NCBI RefSeq assembly: GCF_030687575.1
Contig: NZ_CP117439.1
Coordinates: forward strand, 5,285,501-5,349,500
Direction: 5' to 3'
Length of the DNA: 64,000 nucleotides
Source: Pseudomonas sp. FP2309
GTDB taxonomy: Bacteria > Pseudomonadota > Gammaproteobacteria > Pseudomonadales > Pseudomonadaceae
This document shows positions 44,964 through 54,242 of the stretch, piece after piece. Both the position numbers and the translations under genes were made by a program. Numbering within the stretch: position 1 is the first letter of the stretch; each line of letters opens with the position of its first letter. The notes under the pieces are model-generated. The model was given only the letters and a program-made list of their open reading frames with translations, searched no databases and was not told the origin of the DNA.

Positions 44964-45620
44964 ATGCGCCTGGCTTTATTCGACTTGGACAACACCCTTC
45001 TCGGCGGTGACAGCGACCACGCGTGGGGCGATTACCTGTGCGAGCGCGGGATTCTTGACGCGGTGGCCTACAAAGCTCGCAACGACGAGTTTTACCAGGA
45101 CTACCTGGCCGGCCAGCTGGACAACGCCGCCTACCTGAACTTCTGCCTGGAGATTCTCGGCCGTACCGAGATGGCCCAACTCAATGAGTGGCACAACGAC
45201 TATATGCGCGACTGCATTGAGCCGATCATGCTGCCGCAGGCCTCAGAGCTGCTGGCCAGGCACCGCGCCGCCGGCGACAAGCTGGTGATCATCACCGCCA
45301 CCAACCGGTTCGTCACCGCGCCAATTGCCGCACGCCTGGGCGTCGACACCCTGATCGCCACCGAGTGCGAGATGGAAAATGGCCGCTACACCGGGCGCAG
45401 CACTGACGTGCCGTGCTTCCGTGAAGGCAAGGTGACGCGCTTGAATCGCTGGCTGCAAGAGACTGGCCATAGCCTGGAAGACAGCTATTTCTACAGCGAC
45501 TCGATGAATGATTTAGCGCTGCTGGAGCAGGTAACGCACCCGGTGGCCGTGGACCCGGATCCTAATCTTCGCGCCGAGGCCGAGAAGCGCGGCTGGCCGG
45601 TGATTACCCTGCGTAGCTGA
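44964..45620 (+). CDS. HAD-family phosphatase, SerB-like (HAD-IB)
   Basis: A 218-residue HAD hydrolase. Motif I is [17 protein letters not shown], motif II is IITATN, and motif IV is [10 protein letters not shown]. The HAD-IB type cap follows motif I. Homologues are annotated as phosphoserine-phosphatase-like or histidinol-phosphatase-like; the substrate here is not clear. It is divergent from rppH with a 143-bp gap. Confidence 0.85.
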   Translation: MRLALFDLDNTLLGGDSDHAWGDYLCERGILDAVAYKARNDEFYQDYLAGQLDNAAYLNFCLEILGRTEMAQLNEWHNDYMRDCIEPIMLPQASELLARHRAAGDKLVIITATNRFVTAPIAARLGVDTLIATECEMENGRYTGRSTDVPCFREGKVTRLNRWLQETGHSLEDSYFYSDSMNDLALLEQVTHPVAVDPDPNLRAEAEKRGWPVITLRS

Positions 45621-45641
45621 TGACCCTGTCGCGGGCGAGCC

Positions 45642-46055
45642 TTAAACCGGCTTGGCCCCCATCAACCCCGCAATCGCCACAAACCCCATCAGGCTCACCA
45701 CTGCGAGCACCAGCGTGAAGTTCACGCTGCCGCCCTCGCCTTTACGCAGGCGATTGAGTCGCGCCAGCAGCCAGAACCAGGCCAGCGCCGCGACGGTGTA
45801 AATCAGGCTGGAGCCCAGAATCCAGGTCTGTCCCAGCGGCCAGCCGGTCAGGTGCACCAGCCACCAGCCGGTGAACGGCATGCTCACCAGGCAAATGCCC
45901 ATCAACAGCCACACGAACGCCCCCGGCCGCTGCAGACTGACCGCCGGGCCGGCGCTGCGTTTGCGCCAGGTCAACAGCGCCAGGCCCAGGCCGCTGAGCA
46001 GCAACAGCACGGTGGCCGCGATGTGGATAACTTTCAGGGTGGTCAGGGTTTCCAT
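45642..46055 (-). CDS. DUF2269 family small membrane protein
   Basis: A 137-residue protein with four predicted membrane helices (for instance VIHIAATVLLLLSGLGLALL and LVLAVVSLMGFVAIAGLMG). The first helix contains a His as in DUF2269 proteins, which are suspected to be related to membrane haem or quinone proteins. No enzymatic motif is visible. It lies between the HAD phosphatase (convergent) and ilvA on the same strand with a 40-bp gap. Confidence 0.75.
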   Translation of the reverse strand: METLTTLKVIHIAATVLLLLSGLGLALLTWRKRSAGPAVSLQRPGAFVWLLMGICLVSMPFTGWWLVHLTGWPLGQTWILGSSLIYTVAALAWFWLLARLNRLRKGEGGSVNFTLVLAVVSLMGFVAIAGLMGAKPV

Positions 46056-46095
46056 GTGTCGTCTTCCTTAAAGGCCGCATCCTCAGCGTAGTCGC

Positions 46096-47610
46096 TCAAC
46101 CGAGGAACAGCGTGTAGGCCGGGTTGTCGCTCTCATCCCAGTACGGGTAGCCGATGGCCTCCAGCGCTGCGGGTACCAGATGACGTTCGTTCGCCGGTAC
46201 TTGCAGCCCCGCGACCACTCGGCCATCGGCCGCGCCGTGGTTGCGGTAGTGGAACATCGAGATGTTCCAGCGCCCGCCCAGTTTGTTCAGGAAGTTGAAC
46301 AGCGCCCCCGGACGCTCCGGGAACTCGAAGCGAAACACCACTTCGTTGCTGACGTGGGCCGCATGGCCGCCGACCATATGGCGGATGTGCAGCTTGGCCA
46401 GTTCGTTTTCCGTCAGGTCCAGCACCGGAAAGCCCTGCTCAGTGAGACTGGCGATCAACGCACTGCGTGGGTCGGTTTCGGGGTGAGTCTGCACGCCAAC
46501 GAAGATGTGCGCCTCGCTGCCGGAATGGTAACGGTAGTTGAATTCGGTGATCTGGCGCTTGCCTACAGCCTCGCAGAACGCCTTGAAGCTGCCCGGCTGC
46601 TCGGGAATGGTCACGGCGATGATCGCTTCGCGCCCTTCACCCAGCTCGGCACGCTCGGCCACATGGCGCAGGCGATCGAAGTTGACGTTGGCCCCGGAGT
46701 CGATCGCGACAAACGTCTGGCCGCTGACACCACGGGTCTCCACGTACTTCTTGATCCCCGCCACGCCCAATGCGCCAGCCGGTTCGGTGATGGAGCGGGT
46801 GTCGTCGTAGATGTCCTTGATCGCAGCACAGATTTCATCGGTGCTCACGGTGATCACTTCATCGACATAGTCTTTGCAGATATCAAAGGTGTGCTGACCG
46901 ATCTGCGCCACCGCCACGCCGTCAGCAAAGAGCCCCACGGTCGGCAACACCACGCGCTCGCCCGCAGCCATCGCCACTTGCAGGCAGTTGGAGTCGTCCG
47001 GCTCGACGCCGATGACCTTGATCTCCGGCCGCAGGTATTTCACGTACGCCGCAATCCCCGCGATCAGGCCGCCGCCGCCTACCGGTACGAAGATCGCGTC
47101 CAGCGGCCCCGGGTGCTGGCGCAGGATTTCCATCGCCACGGTGCCCTGCCCGGCAATGGTGTGCGGATCATCGTAGGGGTGAATGTAGACGTAGCCTTTT
47201 TCGTCGACCAGCTTCAGCGAGTAGGCCAGGGCTTCCGGGAAGGAATCACCGTGCAACACCACTTTACCGCCACGAGAACGCACGCCTTCGACCTTGATCT
47301 CCGGGGTGGTCTTGGGCATCACGATAGTCGCCTTGACCCCCAGCACCTTGGCCGCCAGGGCCAGGCCCTGGGCATGGTTGCCCGCCGAGGCCGTGACCAC
47401 GCCACGCGCGCGCTCTTCGGCGGTCAATTGAGTCAGCTTGTTATACGCACCGCGAATCTTGAACGAGAACACCGGCTGCAGGTCTTCGCGCTTGAGCCAG
47501 ACGTTATTACCCAGGCGCTCGGAGAGCTGGCGGGCGGTCTGCAGCGGAGTTTCTACGGCAACGTCGTAAACGCGCGAGGTGAGGATCTTTTTGACGTACT
47601 GTTCAAGCAT
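46096..47610 (-). CDS. ilvA: Threonine ammonia-lyase, biosynthetic
   Basis: PLP enzyme that deaminates threonine to 2-oxobutyrate, the first step of isoleucine synthesis. At 504 residues it is the long form with two C-terminal ACT-like regulatory domains (about 325-500), as expected for isoleucine feedback. The PLP Lys is K51 in SFKIRGAYNK, and the phosphate loop is GGGGLIAG. It is divergent from rpiA. Confidence 0.97.
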   Translation of the reverse strand: MLEQYVKKILTSRVYDVAVETPLQTARQLSERLGNNVWLKREDLQPVFSFKIRGAYNKLTQLTAEERARGVVTASAGNHAQGLALAAKVLGVKATIVMPKTTPEIKVEGVRSRGGKVVLHGDSFPEALAYSLKLVDEKGYVYIHPYDDPHTIAGQGTVAMEILRQHPGPLDAIFVPVGGGGLIAGIAAYVKYLRPEIKVIGVEPDDSNCLQVAMAAGERVVLPTVGLFADGVAVAQIGQHTFDICKDYVDEVITVSTDEICAAIKDIYDDTRSITEPAGALGVAGIKKYVETRGVSGQTFVAIDSGANVNFDRLRHVAERAELGEGREAIIAVTIPEQPGSFKAFCEAVGKRQITEFNYRYHSGSEAHIFVGVQTHPETDPRSALIASLTEQGFPVLDLTENELAKLHIRHMVGGHAAHVSNEVVFRFEFPERPGALFNFLNKLGGRWNISMFHYRNHGAADGRVVAGLQVPANERHLVPAALEAIGYPYWDESDNPAYTLFLG

Positions 47611-47747
47611 CGGCGGAAATCACTGGGCGGGTTGGGCAGGGCCGAGGAGTCTAACCCGGCTTTTGGCCGTACGACCACACGAATCCCGAGGTTTTGTTGG
47701 GTTATACTCGCGCGCCTCGATAACTCCCCGCCCGTTCCGGAGCACGC
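47611..47747. promoter_or_regulatory. Divergent promoter region ilvA / rpiA
   Basis: A 137-bp space between divergent starts. On the plus strand TTGTTGGGTTATACTCGC (47695-47712) gives a good extended -10 TATACT (47704-47709), suitable for rpiA. No operator or attenuator could be recognised. Confidence 0.5.
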
Positions 47748-48419
47748 ATGACCCAGGATCAACTCAAACAGGCAGTGGCCCAGGCCGCCGTCGATTTAAT
47801 CCTTCCTAAACTCGACGACAAGAGCATCGTCGGTGTCGGCACCGGCTCCACTGCCAACTGCTTTATCGATGCGCTGGCCCAACACAAGGGCGCGTTCGAC
47901 GGCGCCGTGGCCAGTTCCGAAGCCACTGCCGCGCGCCTCAAGGGTCATGGCATTCCGGTGTATGAGCTCAACACCGTGAGCGACCTGGAGTTCTACGTCG
48001 ACGGCGCCGATGAGAGCGACGAACATCTGAACCTGATCAAAGGCGGCGGCGCGGCCCTGACCCGCGAGAAGATCGTCGCGGCCGTGGCCAAGACGTTCAT
48101 CTGCATCGCCGACGCCAGCAAGCTGGTGCCGGTGCTCGGTGCGTTCCCGCTGCCTGTGGAAGTGATCCCGATGGCCCGCAGCCACGTGGCCCGCGAGCTG
48201 GTCAAACTGGGCGGCGACCCGGTGTACCGCGAAGGCGTGCTGACCGACAACGGCAACATCATCCTCGACGTCTTTAATATGCAGATCACCAACCCGGTAG
48301 AACTGGAAACCCGGATCAACGCCATTGTCGGCGTGGTCACCAATGGCCTGTTCGCCGCGCGTCCGGCGGATGTGTTGCTGCTGGGTACGCCAGAAGGCGT
48401 GAAAACCCTTAAGGCCTGA
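47748..48419 (+). CDS. rpiA: Ribose-5-phosphate isomerase A
   Basis: Interconverts ribose-5-phosphate and ribulose-5-phosphate in the pentose phosphate pathway. It has 223 residues with the motifs [24 protein letters not shown] and [13 protein letters not shown] (active-site Asp, Glu and Lys regions). The 3' end overlaps the convergent SdiA-regulated-like gene by 11 bp. Confidence 0.97.
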   Translation: MTQDQLKQAVAQAAVDLILPKLDDKSIVGVGTGSTANCFIDALAQHKGAFDGAVASSEATAARLKGHGIPVYELNTVSDLEFYVDGADESDEHLNLIKGGGAALTREKIVAAVAKTFICIADASKLVPVLGAFPLPVEVIPMARSHVARELVKLGGDPVYREGVLTDNGNIILDVFNMQITNPVELETRINAIVGVVTNGLFAARPADVLLLGTPEGVKTLKA

Positions 48420-49326
48420 CCGGTTTTTTGAACACGTAGAACAGGTTCGGCTCGCTGACGAGGTACAAGGTGCCCTCGTCATCCATGGCGATGCCTTCGG
48501 CCTGCGGCACTCGCTTGTTCAGGCCATGGCGCCCGTTGAGTAGAGAAAGACTGCTCAGCGGGCGACCGTCGATATCCAGCTCCAATACCAGAAACGACTC
48601 GTCCGACAGCGCCAGCAAGTGGCCGCTGCGTTCGTCGTATTGCAGGCTCGACAGGTCGCGCACAAACAGCCCGGCGTCACGCTTGGGGTTGTTGACCACG
48701 TGCACCGAGTAGGTCTTTTCCGGCTTGAAATGGGGAAAACCGTGGACCTCGTAGATCAGCATCGGGTCGCGCTCCTTGGCCACGAACAGACGCTTGCCCA
48801 CCGAGTCATAGGCCAACCCCTCAAACCCCTTGTTACCGCCGACATGCACGCCCAAGGTCATTTGTTCAGCGTCGCCGGCGTCGAGAAACTGGGTGTCGTC
48901 GTCCACATGCACCTTGATCAGACGCTGCTGGCGCTCATCGGTGATGACGTAGATGTTGTCGCTGATGAACTCCACTGCCTCGGCATCACCAAAGCCCACC
49001 AGGGGAATACGCCGCAGGATCTTGCCCTCCAGCGACAATTCGATCAGCTCGGCATTTTTATTGGTGACGGTAAACAGGCTTTTGCGCACCGGGTCGTAGG
49101 TGAGCGCCGAGACATCGTCATCAAGCCCCTCGATGACCTGGGCCTCCACGGCCACCCGGTAATCCGCCAGGCCAATCGAACCGGCATTTGCCGGCTGGCG
49201 CCATGCCTGCCAGTTGAACCAGGCGCGCTCGAACAGGCGAAAGTGCTGCGCAACAGCCCCGGCGCTGATCAGGGCGATCAGCGCGAGTACATATAGGATG
49301 GGTTTGGGGCGGGCTAATCGACGCAT
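48409..49326 (-). CDS. SdiA-regulated (YjiK-like) domain protein, copy 1
   Basis: A 305-residue protein with an N-terminal membrane anchor (about 8-28, [17 protein letters not shown]) followed by a beta-propeller-like SdiA-regulated domain. Repeated strands appear, such as [20 protein letters not shown] and [18 protein letters not shown]. The C-terminus [12 protein letters not shown] is nearly the same as in the next gene. It is probably periplasmic and anchored. The function is not known. Confidence 0.82.
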   Translation of the reverse strand: MRRLARPKPILYVLALIALISAGAVAQHFRLFERAWFNWQAWRQPANAGSIGLADYRVAVEAQVIEGLDDDVSALTYDPVRKSLFTVTNKNAELIELSLEGKILRRIPLVGFGDAEAVEFISDNIYVITDERQQRLIKVHVDDDTQFLDAGDAEQMTLGVHVGGNKGFEGLAYDSVGKRLFVAKERDPMLIYEVHGFPHFKPEKTYSVHVVNNPKRDAGLFVRDLSSLQYDERSGHLLALSDESFLVLELDIDGRPLSSLSLLNGRHGLNKRVPQAEGIAMDDEGTLYLVSEPNLFYVFKKPVRP

Positions 49327-49447
49327 CGGGGCGGGCTCAAAATCAAAAGTGGCGAATGAATATCACGCCTGTCTGAATTTAAACTTAAACGCGCCCAAAT
49401 GTCTGGCGAATGCCGCTGCCAGCGAGGTATGCGACGTAATCGGTGTG

Positions 49448-50374
49448 CTATTTCTGCTTTTCGAAACGGTAGAACAGGTTCGGCTCACTGACGATGTACA
49501 GCGTGCCGTTCTCGTCCATGGTCACCCCTTCCGCACGCGGGATCGTGTCCTTGAGCCCGTTGAATCCGCCAAGCAACGTCATGAAGCTGACTTGTTCGCC
49601 CTTCTCGTCCAGCTCCAGCAGCAAGTGGGAGTCAGCCGAGAGCACCAGCAGGTGGCCCGTGCGTGGGTCCACGGCCAGGGCCGAAAGGTTGCGCATGTCC
49701 AGCTCTTTACTGGCCAGTTTCTGCTTGTCGCCAACCAGAGGCTGGCTGCCATCGCTTTTCCAGGTGAACAACGCCGGTGGGCGCTCTTCGCCCAGCACCA
49801 ACTGTTGGTGGCGCTTATCCCACGCGACCGCTTCAAAGGCTTTGTTCTGGTCTTTGGAGGGCCCCAGGTCGACCGTCTGGAAATCGGCCTTATTAAGTTG
49901 CTGGGTGGTGGCATCAACCTTGACAAGGGTCAGGCCATGCTGGCGCTCATCGACGATCGCCATCATGCCGTCTTCCATCACCGTTACGCCTTCCGCGTTG
50001 TCCCAGCCGTTGAGCGGCATCTTGCGCAGTACATCGCCCTGCAGGTTCAACTCGACGAGGAAGGGGTTTTTGCCCATGACCGAAAACAGGGTTTTGGTCT
50101 GCGGGTTATAGGCCACATCCGAGGCCTCGTCTTTCTCCATGCCCGGCAACACCTTGGCATCGATGACCACGTGGTAGTCCGGCAGCCATACACTTTCGCT
50201 GCGTTCGGCTGGGGTTTCAAAACGTTCCAGCACCCAGAGTACGCCGCGGTCGTCCCAATGCATGGCCCAGGAAACGCCATAGACGATCACCCCTGCCAGC
50301 AGCAGCCAGGAATACCAGCGCAGGGCAAAACGAGAACGCGGCTTGGGTGTAACGGAGGGCAGAGGCACGGCCAT
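49448..50374 (-). CDS. SdiA-regulated (YjiK-like) domain protein, copy 2
   Basis: A 308-residue paralogue of the neighbouring gene: N-terminal anchor (about 18-36, WYSWLLLAGVIVYGVSWAM), then ASDVAYNPQTKTLFSVMG and KAFEAVAWDKRHQQLVLGEE, ending [14 protein letters not shown]. The start was set at ATG 50374, giving the same length as copy 1; an upstream in-frame start at 50548 would add a Pro-rich stretch read from intergenic DNA. A gap of 121 bp separates the two copies. Confidence 0.8.
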   Translation of the reverse strand: MAVPLPSVTPKPRSRFALRWYSWLLLAGVIVYGVSWAMHWDDRGVLWVLERFETPAERSESVWLPDYHVVIDAKVLPGMEKDEASDVAYNPQTKTLFSVMGKNPFLVELNLQGDVLRKMPLNGWDNAEGVTVMEDGMMAIVDERQHGLTLVKVDATTQQLNKADFQTVDLGPSKDQNKAFEAVAWDKRHQQLVLGEERPPALFTWKSDGSQPLVGDKQKLASKELDMRNLSALAVDPRTGHLLVLSADSHLLLELDEKGEQVSFMTLLGGFNGLKDTIPRAEGVTMDENGTLYIVSEPNLFYRFEKQK

Positions 50375-50547
50375 TGGGCGCTTTTCCGGAAAGTCAGCGT
50401 TAGGTGATAGCACAGGATCAACAGGCCCGCGCCCTGGAGGCTGGGGATTATCCGGATGGCGTGTGAAAAAAATGCAAAAAGACCGGATGGGGGGGTGTGG
50501 CGAAGGCGTAGGAGCTTGACGGCTGCTGCGCAGCCCAGCGCGGGGCA

Positions 50548-50636
50548 AGCCCGCTCACCACAAAAAGCCGACTACAACAAATAGCCCGCTTACCACAGCA
50601 AGCCCGCCTATTACAGCAAGCGGGCTTGCCACAGAG
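50548..50636. repeat. Tandem array of five 17-18-bp units
   Basis: Five imperfect units start at 50548, 50566, 50583, 50601 and 50619. Examples are AGCCCGCTCACCACAAAA, AGCCCGCTTACCACAGCA and AGCGGGCTTGCCACAGAG. The ends resemble REP arms (GGGCAAGCCCGC, GCGGGCTTGCC). The array lies between copy 2 of the SdiA-regulated-like genes and the FAH-family gene, with no ORF. A two-unit relative is found at 6646-6697. Confidence 0.75.
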
Positions 50637-50658
50637 ATCCAGTGCGCCGGGTCAGACC

Positions 50659-51324
50659 TCAGCGAACGACGCTTTCGAAGCGATTGACGCCCGACAGTTC
50701 CAGCACCAGCTCATCGCCCACATTCAGCGGGCCCACGCCGGCCGGGGTGCCGGTGAGGATCACGTCACCGGCCTGCAGCGAAAAGCAGCCAGCCATGTAC
50801 TGGATCATCGGGATGATCGGGTTGAGCATCTGCGCGCTGTTGCCGTTCTGGCGCACTTCGCCATTGATGGTCAGGCGGATGCCGATGTCGGTGAAGTCGG
50901 CAAAGGTGCTGCTCACCACAAAAGGCGCCAGCACCGCCGCGCCGTCGAAAGACTTGGCGATTTCCCACGGCAGGCCCTTGGCTTTGAGTTCGGCCTGCTT
51001 GTCGCGCAGGGTCAAATCCAGGGCCGGGGCGAAGCCGGAGATGGCATCCAGCACTTCTTCACGGCTCGGTTTGTTCGACAGCGGTTTGCCGATCAATACC
51101 GCGATTTCCGCTTCGTAATGCACCGAACCGCGCTCGGTCGGGATGGCGAACCCGCCTTCCAACGGCACCACGCAGCTGCCTGGCTTGATGAACAGCAACG
51201 GCTCAGTCGGAACCGGATTGTCCAGTTCCTTGGCATGTTCGGCGTAGTTACGCCCAATGCACACCACTTTACCCACCGGAAAGTGGATGCTGGTGCCGTC
51301 GATATACTTGTGCTGGTAGCTCAT
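50659..51324 (-). CDS. Fumarylacetoacetate hydrolase (FAH) family protein
   Basis: A 221-residue FAH-fold enzyme. Metal-binding residues lie in VHYEAEIAVLIG (Glu pair), and the core motifs are CIGRNYAEHAKEL, FIKPGSCVVP and DVILTGTPAGVGPL. Short FAH-family proteins act as acylpyruvases or oxaloacetate decarboxylases; the substrate here is not decided. It lies 22 bp downstream of the D-2-hydroxyglutarate dehydrogenase and is probably in the same operon. Confidence 0.87.
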   Translation of the reverse strand: MSYQHKYIDGTSIHFPVGKVVCIGRNYAEHAKELDNPVPTEPLLFIKPGSCVVPLEGGFAIPTERGSVHYEAEIAVLIGKPLSNKPSREEVLDAISGFAPALDLTLRDKQAELKAKGLPWEIAKSFDGAAVLAPFVVSSTFADFTDIGIRLTINGEVRQNGNSAQMLNPIIPMIQYMAGCFSLQAGDVILTGTPAGVGPLNVGDELVLELSGVNRFESVVR

Positions 51325-51346
51325 GAAACGACTCCTTCAGGGGCGG

Positions 51347-52741
51347 TTAAACAGCGAAGATCTTGCCCGGGTTCATAATCCCGTTCGGGTCGAACACCGC
51401 TTTGACGGCTTTCATGTATTCGATCTCAACCGCGGAACGGCTGTAGTGCAGGTAATCGCGCTTGGTCATGCCCACGCCGTGTTCGGCGGAGATCGAGCCG
51501 TTGTACTTCTCGACGGTTTCAAACACCCACTTGTTCACGGTAGCGCACTTGGCGAAGAACTCGTCTTTGCTGAGGCTTTCCGGTTTGAGGATGTTCAGGT
51601 GCAGGTTGCCGTCGCCGATGTGGCCGAACCAGACAATTTCAAAATCCGGGTAGTGCTCGCCGACGATCGCGTCAATTTCCTTCAAGAACGCCGGCACTTT
51701 GGAGACAGTGACCGAAATATCGTTTTTGTACGGCGTCCAGTGGGAGATGGTCTCGGAGATGTACTCGCGCAACTTCCACAGGTTATGCAGTTGGGTTTCG
51801 CTCTGGCTCATCACCCCGTCGAGCACCCAGCCCTGCTCCACGCAGTGCTCGAAGGTTTCCAGGGCGTGGTTGGCCACTTCCTCGGTGGTGGCTTCGAATT
51901 CCAGCAGCGCGTAGAACGGGCACTCGGTTTCGAACGGTGCCGGCACGTCACCGCGGCCGAGGACTTTGGCCAGGGCCTTGTCGGAGAAGAACTCGAAGGC
52001 GGTCAGGTCCAGCTTGCTTTGGAACGCATGCAGCACCGGCATGATCGAGTCGAAATCGGTGGTGCCCAGCACCATGGCAGTGAGGTTTTTCGGCGCCCGG
52101 TCCAGGCGCATGGTGGCTTCGACGACGAAGCCCAGGGTGCCTTCGGCGCCGATGAACAGTTGGCGCATGTCGTAGCCGGTAGCGTTTTTGATCAGGTCGC
52201 GGTTCAGTTCCAGCACGTCACCCTTGCCGGTAACGACTTTCATGCCGGCCACCCAGTTGCGGGTCATGCCGTAGCGAATGACCTTGATTCCGCCGGCATT
52301 GGTGCCGATATTGCCGCCAATCTGGCTCGAACCGGACGATGCAAAGTCCACCGGGTAGTACAGGCCGTTTTCTTCAGCGACGTTCTGCAATTGCTTGGTG
52401 ACCACGCCCGGCTGGCACACGGCGGTGCGGTCGGTGAGGTTCACGTCGAGGATCTGGTTCATATAGTCGAAGGACACCACCACTTCGCCATTGGCCGCCA
52501 CAGCGGCTGCCGACAGGCCGGTGCGACCGCCCGATGGCACCAGCGCCACCTTGCGTTCATTGGCCCAGCGCACAATGGCCTGGACCTGCTCGATCGTCTT
52601 GGGAAAGACGATGGCGGTGGGCGCGGGTGCGAAGTGCTTGGTCCAATCCTTGCCGTAAGCCTCCAGGGAGTCGGCGTCGGTCAGCACTTTGCCGGGCTCA
52701 ACCAGGGTCTTTAGCTCATCAATCAGGGCAGGATGGGTCAT
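51347..52741 (-). CDS. d2hgdh: FAD-linked D-2-hydroxyglutarate dehydrogenase
   Basis: A 464-residue FAD-binding PCMH/FAD-oxidase-C enzyme. The FAD-binding motif is PSGGRTGLSAAAVAANGEVV, followed by SSGSSQIGGNIGTNAGG. The C-terminal part has HIGDGNLHLNIL and the end SAEHGVGMTKR. It would oxidise D-2-hydroxyglutarate back to 2-oxoglutarate. It is divergent from serA, whose product makes D-2-hydroxyglutarate as a by-reaction; the pairing is known in P. stutzeri. D-lactate is an alternative substrate. ATG 52741 was preferred; ATG 52771 is possible. Confidence 0.85.
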   Translation of the reverse strand: MTHPALIDELKTLVEPGKVLTDADSLEAYGKDWTKHFAPAPTAIVFPKTIEQVQAIVRWANERKVALVPSGGRTGLSAAAVAANGEVVVSFDYMNQILDVNLTDRTAVCQPGVVTKQLQNVAEENGLYYPVDFASSGSSQIGGNIGTNAGGIKVIRYGMTRNWVAGMKVVTGKGDVLELNRDLIKNATGYDMRQLFIGAEGTLGFVVEATMRLDRAPKNLTAMVLGTTDFDSIMPVLHAFQSKLDLTAFEFFSDKALAKVLGRGDVPAPFETECPFYALLEFEATTEEVANHALETFEHCVEQGWVLDGVMSQSETQLHNLWKLREYISETISHWTPYKNDISVTVSKVPAFLKEIDAIVGEHYPDFEIVWFGHIGDGNLHLNILKPESLSKDEFFAKCATVNKWVFETVEKYNGSISAEHGVGMTKRDYLHYSRSAVEIEYMKAVKAVFDPNGIMNPGKIFAV

Positions 52742-52945
52742 CGACAGAACTCTCGAACAATTCATGGTCATCCTGAGAACGCTTCACGTCGCAGGAATGA
52801 GTGTTAGCGGGGCGCGTATGCTAGCATACCGCCCCCGCAGGACAGAGCCCAAGGGCGTTTCTGCGGTGACGGCTTTCCTGCCGTCCGGGTCAGCTTGCGC
52901 TGCTCGATTCCCTGCCATTTTTCTCCGGGATACAGGTTTACGCAG
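52742..52945. promoter_or_regulatory. Divergent promoter region between the D-2HG dehydrogenase gene and serA
   Basis: A 204-bp shared region. On the plus strand a GC-rich leader (CCTGCCGTCCGGGTCAGC, 52875-52892) precedes serA, whose ribosome-binding site is weak. TATGCTAGCATACC at 52816-52829 contains the dyad GTATGCTAGCATAC (52815-52828), a perfect 14-bp palindrome that could bind a regulator of both directions. Confidence 0.5.
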
Positions 52946-54175
52946 ATGAGCAAGACTTCTCTCGATAAGAGCAAGATCAAGTTCCTTCTTCTGGAAGGCG
53001 TCCACCCATCGGCTGTCGACGTTCTGAAAGCCGCCGGGTACACCAGCATTGAGTACATCACCAGTTCTCTGCCGGAAGCCCAGCTCAAGGAAAAGATCGC
53101 CGACGCGCACTTCATCGGCATACGCTCCCGCACTCAACTGACCGAAGAGATCTTCGATCACGCCAAGAAACTCGTGGCAGTTGGCTGTTTCTGCATCGGC
53201 ACCAATCAGGTCGACCTCAACGCAGCGCGCGAGCGCGGCATCGCGGTGTTCAACGCACCGTACTCCAACACCCGTTCCGTTGCGGAGCTGGTGCTGGCCG
53301 AGGCCATCCTGTTGCTGCGCGGCATTCCTGAGAAGAACGCTTCCTGCCACCGTGGCGGCTGGATCAAGAGCGCGGCCAACTCCTTCGAAATCCGTGGCAA
53401 AAAGCTGGGTATCGTCGGTTACGGCTCGATCGGCACTCAGCTGTCGGTGCTGGCTGAAGGCCTTGGCATGCAGGTGTTCTTCTACGACACCCTGACCAAA
53501 CTGCCGTTGGGCAACGCCACCCAGGTGTCGAGCCTGACCGAGCTGCTGGGCATGTCCGACATCGTCACCCTGCACGTTCCGGAAACCGCTGAAACCCAGT
53601 GGATGATCGGCGAGAAGGAAATCCGCGCTATCAAGAAGGGCGGCATCCTGATCAACGCAGCACGCGGCACCGTGGTCGAGCTGGACGCCCTGGCCAACGC
53701 GATCAAGGACAAGCACCTGATCGGCGCCGCTATCGACGTGTTCCCGGTGGAGCCGCGCTCCAACGATGACATCTTCGAAAGCCCGCTGCGTGGCCTGGAC
53801 AACGTGATCCTGACCCCGCACATCGGCGGTTCCACCGCTGAAGCCCAAGCCAACATCGGCCTGGAAGTTTCGGAAAAACTGGTCAAGTACAGCGACAACG
53901 GTACCTCGGTATCGTCCGTAAACTTCCCGGAAGTGGCCCTGCCGGCTCACCCTGGCAAGCACCGTCTGCTGCACATCCACCAGAACATCCCTGGCGTGAT
54001 GATGGAGATCAACAAGGTCTTCGCGGAAAACGGCATCAACATCTCCGGTCAGTTCCTGCAGACCAACGAGAAGGTCGGCTACGTGGTCATCGACGTCGAT
54101 GCCGAGTACTCGGACCTGGCGCAAGAGAAGCTGCAGCACATCAACGGCACTATCCGTAGCCGCGTGTTGTTCTAA
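52946..54175 (+). CDS. serA: D-3-phosphoglycerate dehydrogenase
   Basis: First enzyme of serine synthesis; oxidises 3-phosphoglycerate with NAD. It has 409 residues from ATG 52946 (an upstream in-frame ATG at 52895 would add 17 residues not typical of the family). The NAD motif is GIVGYGSIGTQLS, catalytic residues lie in RGTVVELDALA and HIGGSTAEAQ, and the C-terminal ACT domain (about 335-409, LLHIHQNIPGVMMEINKVFA) binds serine. The enzyme also reduces 2-oxoglutarate, which links it to the divergent dehydrogenase. Confidence 0.97.
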   Translation: MSKTSLDKSKIKFLLLEGVHPSAVDVLKAAGYTSIEYITSSLPEAQLKEKIADAHFIGIRSRTQLTEEIFDHAKKLVAVGCFCIGTNQVDLNAARERGIAVFNAPYSNTRSVAELVLAEAILLLRGIPEKNASCHRGGWIKSAANSFEIRGKKLGIVGYGSIGTQLSVLAEGLGMQVFFYDTLTKLPLGNATQVSSLTELLGMSDIVTLHVPETAETQWMIGEKEIRAIKKGGILINAARGTVVELDALANAIKDKHLIGAAIDVFPVEPRSNDDIFESPLRGLDNVILTPHIGGSTAEAQANIGLEVSEKLVKYSDNGTSVSSVNFPEVALPAHPGKHRLLHIHQNIPGVMMEINKVFAENGINISGQFLQTNEKVGYVVIDVDAEYSDLAQEKLQHINGTIRSRVLF

Positions 54176-54192
54176 GGCTTTAAACGCTGCAC

Positions 54193-54229
54193 AAAAAATG
54201 GGAGACCCGCGAGGGCCTCCCATTTTTTT
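54193..54229. terminator. Bidirectional intrinsic terminator between serA and the DUF4399 gene
   Basis: AAAAAATGGGAGaCCC-gcga-GGGcCTCCCATTTTTT has A- and T-runs on both sides and a GC-rich stem, so it can terminate both convergent transcripts. Confidence 0.93.
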
Positions 54230-54242
54230 ATCTGAACACAGC

